Origin: CAZALT01 sp964485515
GTDB lineage: Bacteria; Actinomycetota; Acidimicrobiia; Acidimicrobiales; Acidimicrobilacustridaceae
Direction: 5' to 3'
Assembly (NCBI GenBank): GCA_964485515.1
Contig: CAZALT010000091.1
Location: 1 to 14,154, forward strand
DNA: 14,154 nt
This document shows positions 13,307-14,154 of the stretch, piece after piece (the stretch's first letter is position 1; the number at the start of each line of letters is the position of its first letter). A program made the translations under genes and the position numbers. The notes beneath the pieces were generated by a model that saw only the letters and a program-made list of their open reading frames with translations, was not told the DNA's origin and searched no databases.

Positions 13307-13341
13307 GCCGTGTGCCGTGCCGGCGGGCGTGCGCACACGGC
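13307..13341 (+). terminator. Hairpin after the small membrane protein
   Basis: GCCGTGTGC (13307-13315) and GCACACGGC (13333-13341) form a perfect 9-bp stem with a 17-base GC-rich loop containing GCCGGC. It has no T-run. Its position 12 bases after the stop supports termination. Confidence 0.45.
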
Positions 13342-13424
13342 GCTCGGGTGAACGAGAGGTTGCGTTCGCGCGATGCTCACGCCGCCAAGCGTCTGGCCAT
13401 GTGCTGGTCGCTTCCTGAGATGGA

Positions 13425-13430
13425 TAGTCT
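13425..13430 (+). promoter_or_regulatory. -10 box TAGTCT for dihydrolipoyl dehydrogenase
   Basis: TAGTCT fits TAnnnT and lies 15 bases before AGGAGG (13446-13451). Transcription would start near 13437. The -35 region is not clear. Confidence 0.35.
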
Positions 13431-13450
13431 CGGAGCCATCTACTCAGGAG

Positions 13451-14154
13451 GTGGTTCCGACGGCCGAGCAATTCGACCTCGTCATCATTGGAGGCGGTCC
13501 GGGCGGCTACGCCACGGCGCTCTACGGTGCTTCGGCAGGGCTGCATGTCGCTCTGATCGAGAAGAACAAGGTCGGGGGCACCTGCCTCCACGTCGGCTGC
13601 GTTCCTGCCAAGGAGCTGCTCGAGACCGCGGCGGTGTTGCGCACGATCGAGCACGCCGCTGATTTCGGCATCACCACCTCGGAGCCGGCCCTCGACCTCA
13701 AGGCCGCCCAGGTGCGCAAGCAGCAGGTCATCGACCAGCTGTTCAACGGCCTCTCATCGCTGATCAAGGGCCGCAAGATCACGGTGTTCGACGGCACCGG
13801 CACGCTGCACGCCGACCACCTCGTGAAGGTCACCGGCGGCGAGTCGGGCGATGTCGAGCTGGTCGGCACCAACGTGGTGCTCGCGTCGGGTTCGCTGCCC
13901 CGCACCATCCCGGGCTTCGATGTCGACGGCAAGCTCGTCACCACCTCCGACGAGGTGCTGTCCATCAAGAAGGTCCCCGAGAACGCGGTCGTCATCGGCG
14001 GCGGCGCCATCGGCTGCGAGTTCGCCTCGATGCTGTCGGACATGGGCGCCGAGGTCACCATCCTCGAGGCGCTGCCCAAGATCCTCCCCGGCTGCGACGA
14101 GGACATCACCAAGATCGTCGAGCGGGTGTTCAAGAAGCAGAAGGGCATCACCAT
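13451..14154 (+). CDS. lpdA: Dihydrolipoyl dehydrogenase (E3), 3' end beyond the window
   Basis: This gene is truncated by the window edge after 234 codons of an expected 460 or so. Numbered from the GTG at 13451, the FAD motif is VIIGGGPGGYA (11-21). The redox-active disulfide is GGTCLHVGCVPAK (Cys45, Cys50), and the NAD motif VVIGGGAIGCEFASM is at 180-194. This is the class I disulfide oxidoreductase pattern. The CxxxxC context and the absence of glutathione- or mercury-type features favour the E3 subunit of 2-oxoacid dehydrogenase complexes and the glycine cleavage system, which reoxidises dihydrolipoamide with NAD. The start is unclear: the only nearby conventional start, GTG at 13451, overlaps the AGGAGG at 13446-13451, while an ACG at 13460 is 8 bases downstream of it. 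The His-Glu catalytic pair lies outside the window, so mycothione reductase is not excluded. Confidence 0.9.
   Translation, partial: MVPTAEQFDLVIIGGGPGGYATALYGASAGLHVALIEKNKVGGTCLHVGCVPAKELLETAAVLRTIEHAADFGITTSEPALDLKAAQVRKQQVIDQLFNGLSSLIKGRKITVFDGTGTLHADHLVKVTGGESGDVELVGTNVVLASGSLPRTIPGFDVDGKLVTTSDEVLSIKKVPENAVVIGGGAIGCEFASMLSDMGAEVTILEALPKILPGCDEDITKIVERVFKKQKGIT

Noticed and set aside
1..14154. CRISPR array, insertion sequence or rRNA/tRNA genes
   Set aside because: No repeat-spacer pattern, transposase motif or structured RNA gene was seen on reading both strands. The only exact repeats are short tandem pairs.

Overview
The window is high-GC, tightly packed bacterial DNA. Strong third-position GC, GTG starts, several TAnnnT -10 boxes lying 6-9 bases before a start codon, and the gene families present all suggest an actinobacterium. 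A member of the Acidimicrobiia is my best guess, but this is inference from gene style and not a phylogenetic result.

Layout. The left edge (1-315) holds the middle of a type I restriction-modification methyltransferase (HsdM). It breaks off after the SAM-binding motif and is followed by about 270 bases in which I recognise nothing. A small 40-residue, very basic protein with its own promoter and Shine-Dalgarno site follows (654-776), then hairpin-rich spacer. From 1033 to 6878 everything is on the minus strand. In transcription order (right to left) the genes are: a PEP/pyruvate-binding-domain phosphotransferase of the PEP synthase/rifampin phosphotransferase type; a three-helix membrane protein overlapping it by GTGA; a small membrane-anchored exported protein; a membrane-anchored protein tyrosine phosphatase; an FAD/NAD(P) oxidoreductase of the NDH-2/FSP1 type; and a small acidic protein of an unnamed actinobacterial family.

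Across a 221-base divergent spacer the plus strand carries an MFS transporter, a class I SAM methyltransferase and a short-chain dehydrogenase resembling type II 3-hydroxyacyl-CoA dehydrogenase. The transporter is preceded by a 20-codon proline-rich leader ORF that overlaps its start codon. A strong bidirectional hairpin (10315-10346) separates the dehydrogenase from a convergent TIGR01777-family epimerase-like protein. A divergent spacer with two DNA dyads and a tandem repeat then leads to a LapA-domain membrane protein. Next comes a convergent nucleotide-sugar dehydrogenase (minus), a 31-residue single-helix membrane protein (plus), and the first 234 codons of dihydrolipoyl dehydrogenase running off the right edge.

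How the parts relate. The only block that looks like a dedicated multi-gene system is 2867-6878: a cytoplasmic ATP/phosphohistidine enzyme, a membrane protein, an exported small protein and a phosphatase whose catalytic domain is predicted to lie outside the membrane. The dihydrolipoyl dehydrogenase, short-chain dehydrogenase, LapA protein and nucleotide-sugar dehydrogenase look like ordinary metabolic or envelope genes. The most notable small-scale signals are the leader peptide overlapping the transporter, the recurring leaderless-type starts, a possible ACG start for the dihydrolipoyl dehydrogenase, and a terminator hairpin that encodes the end of the gene it would terminate.
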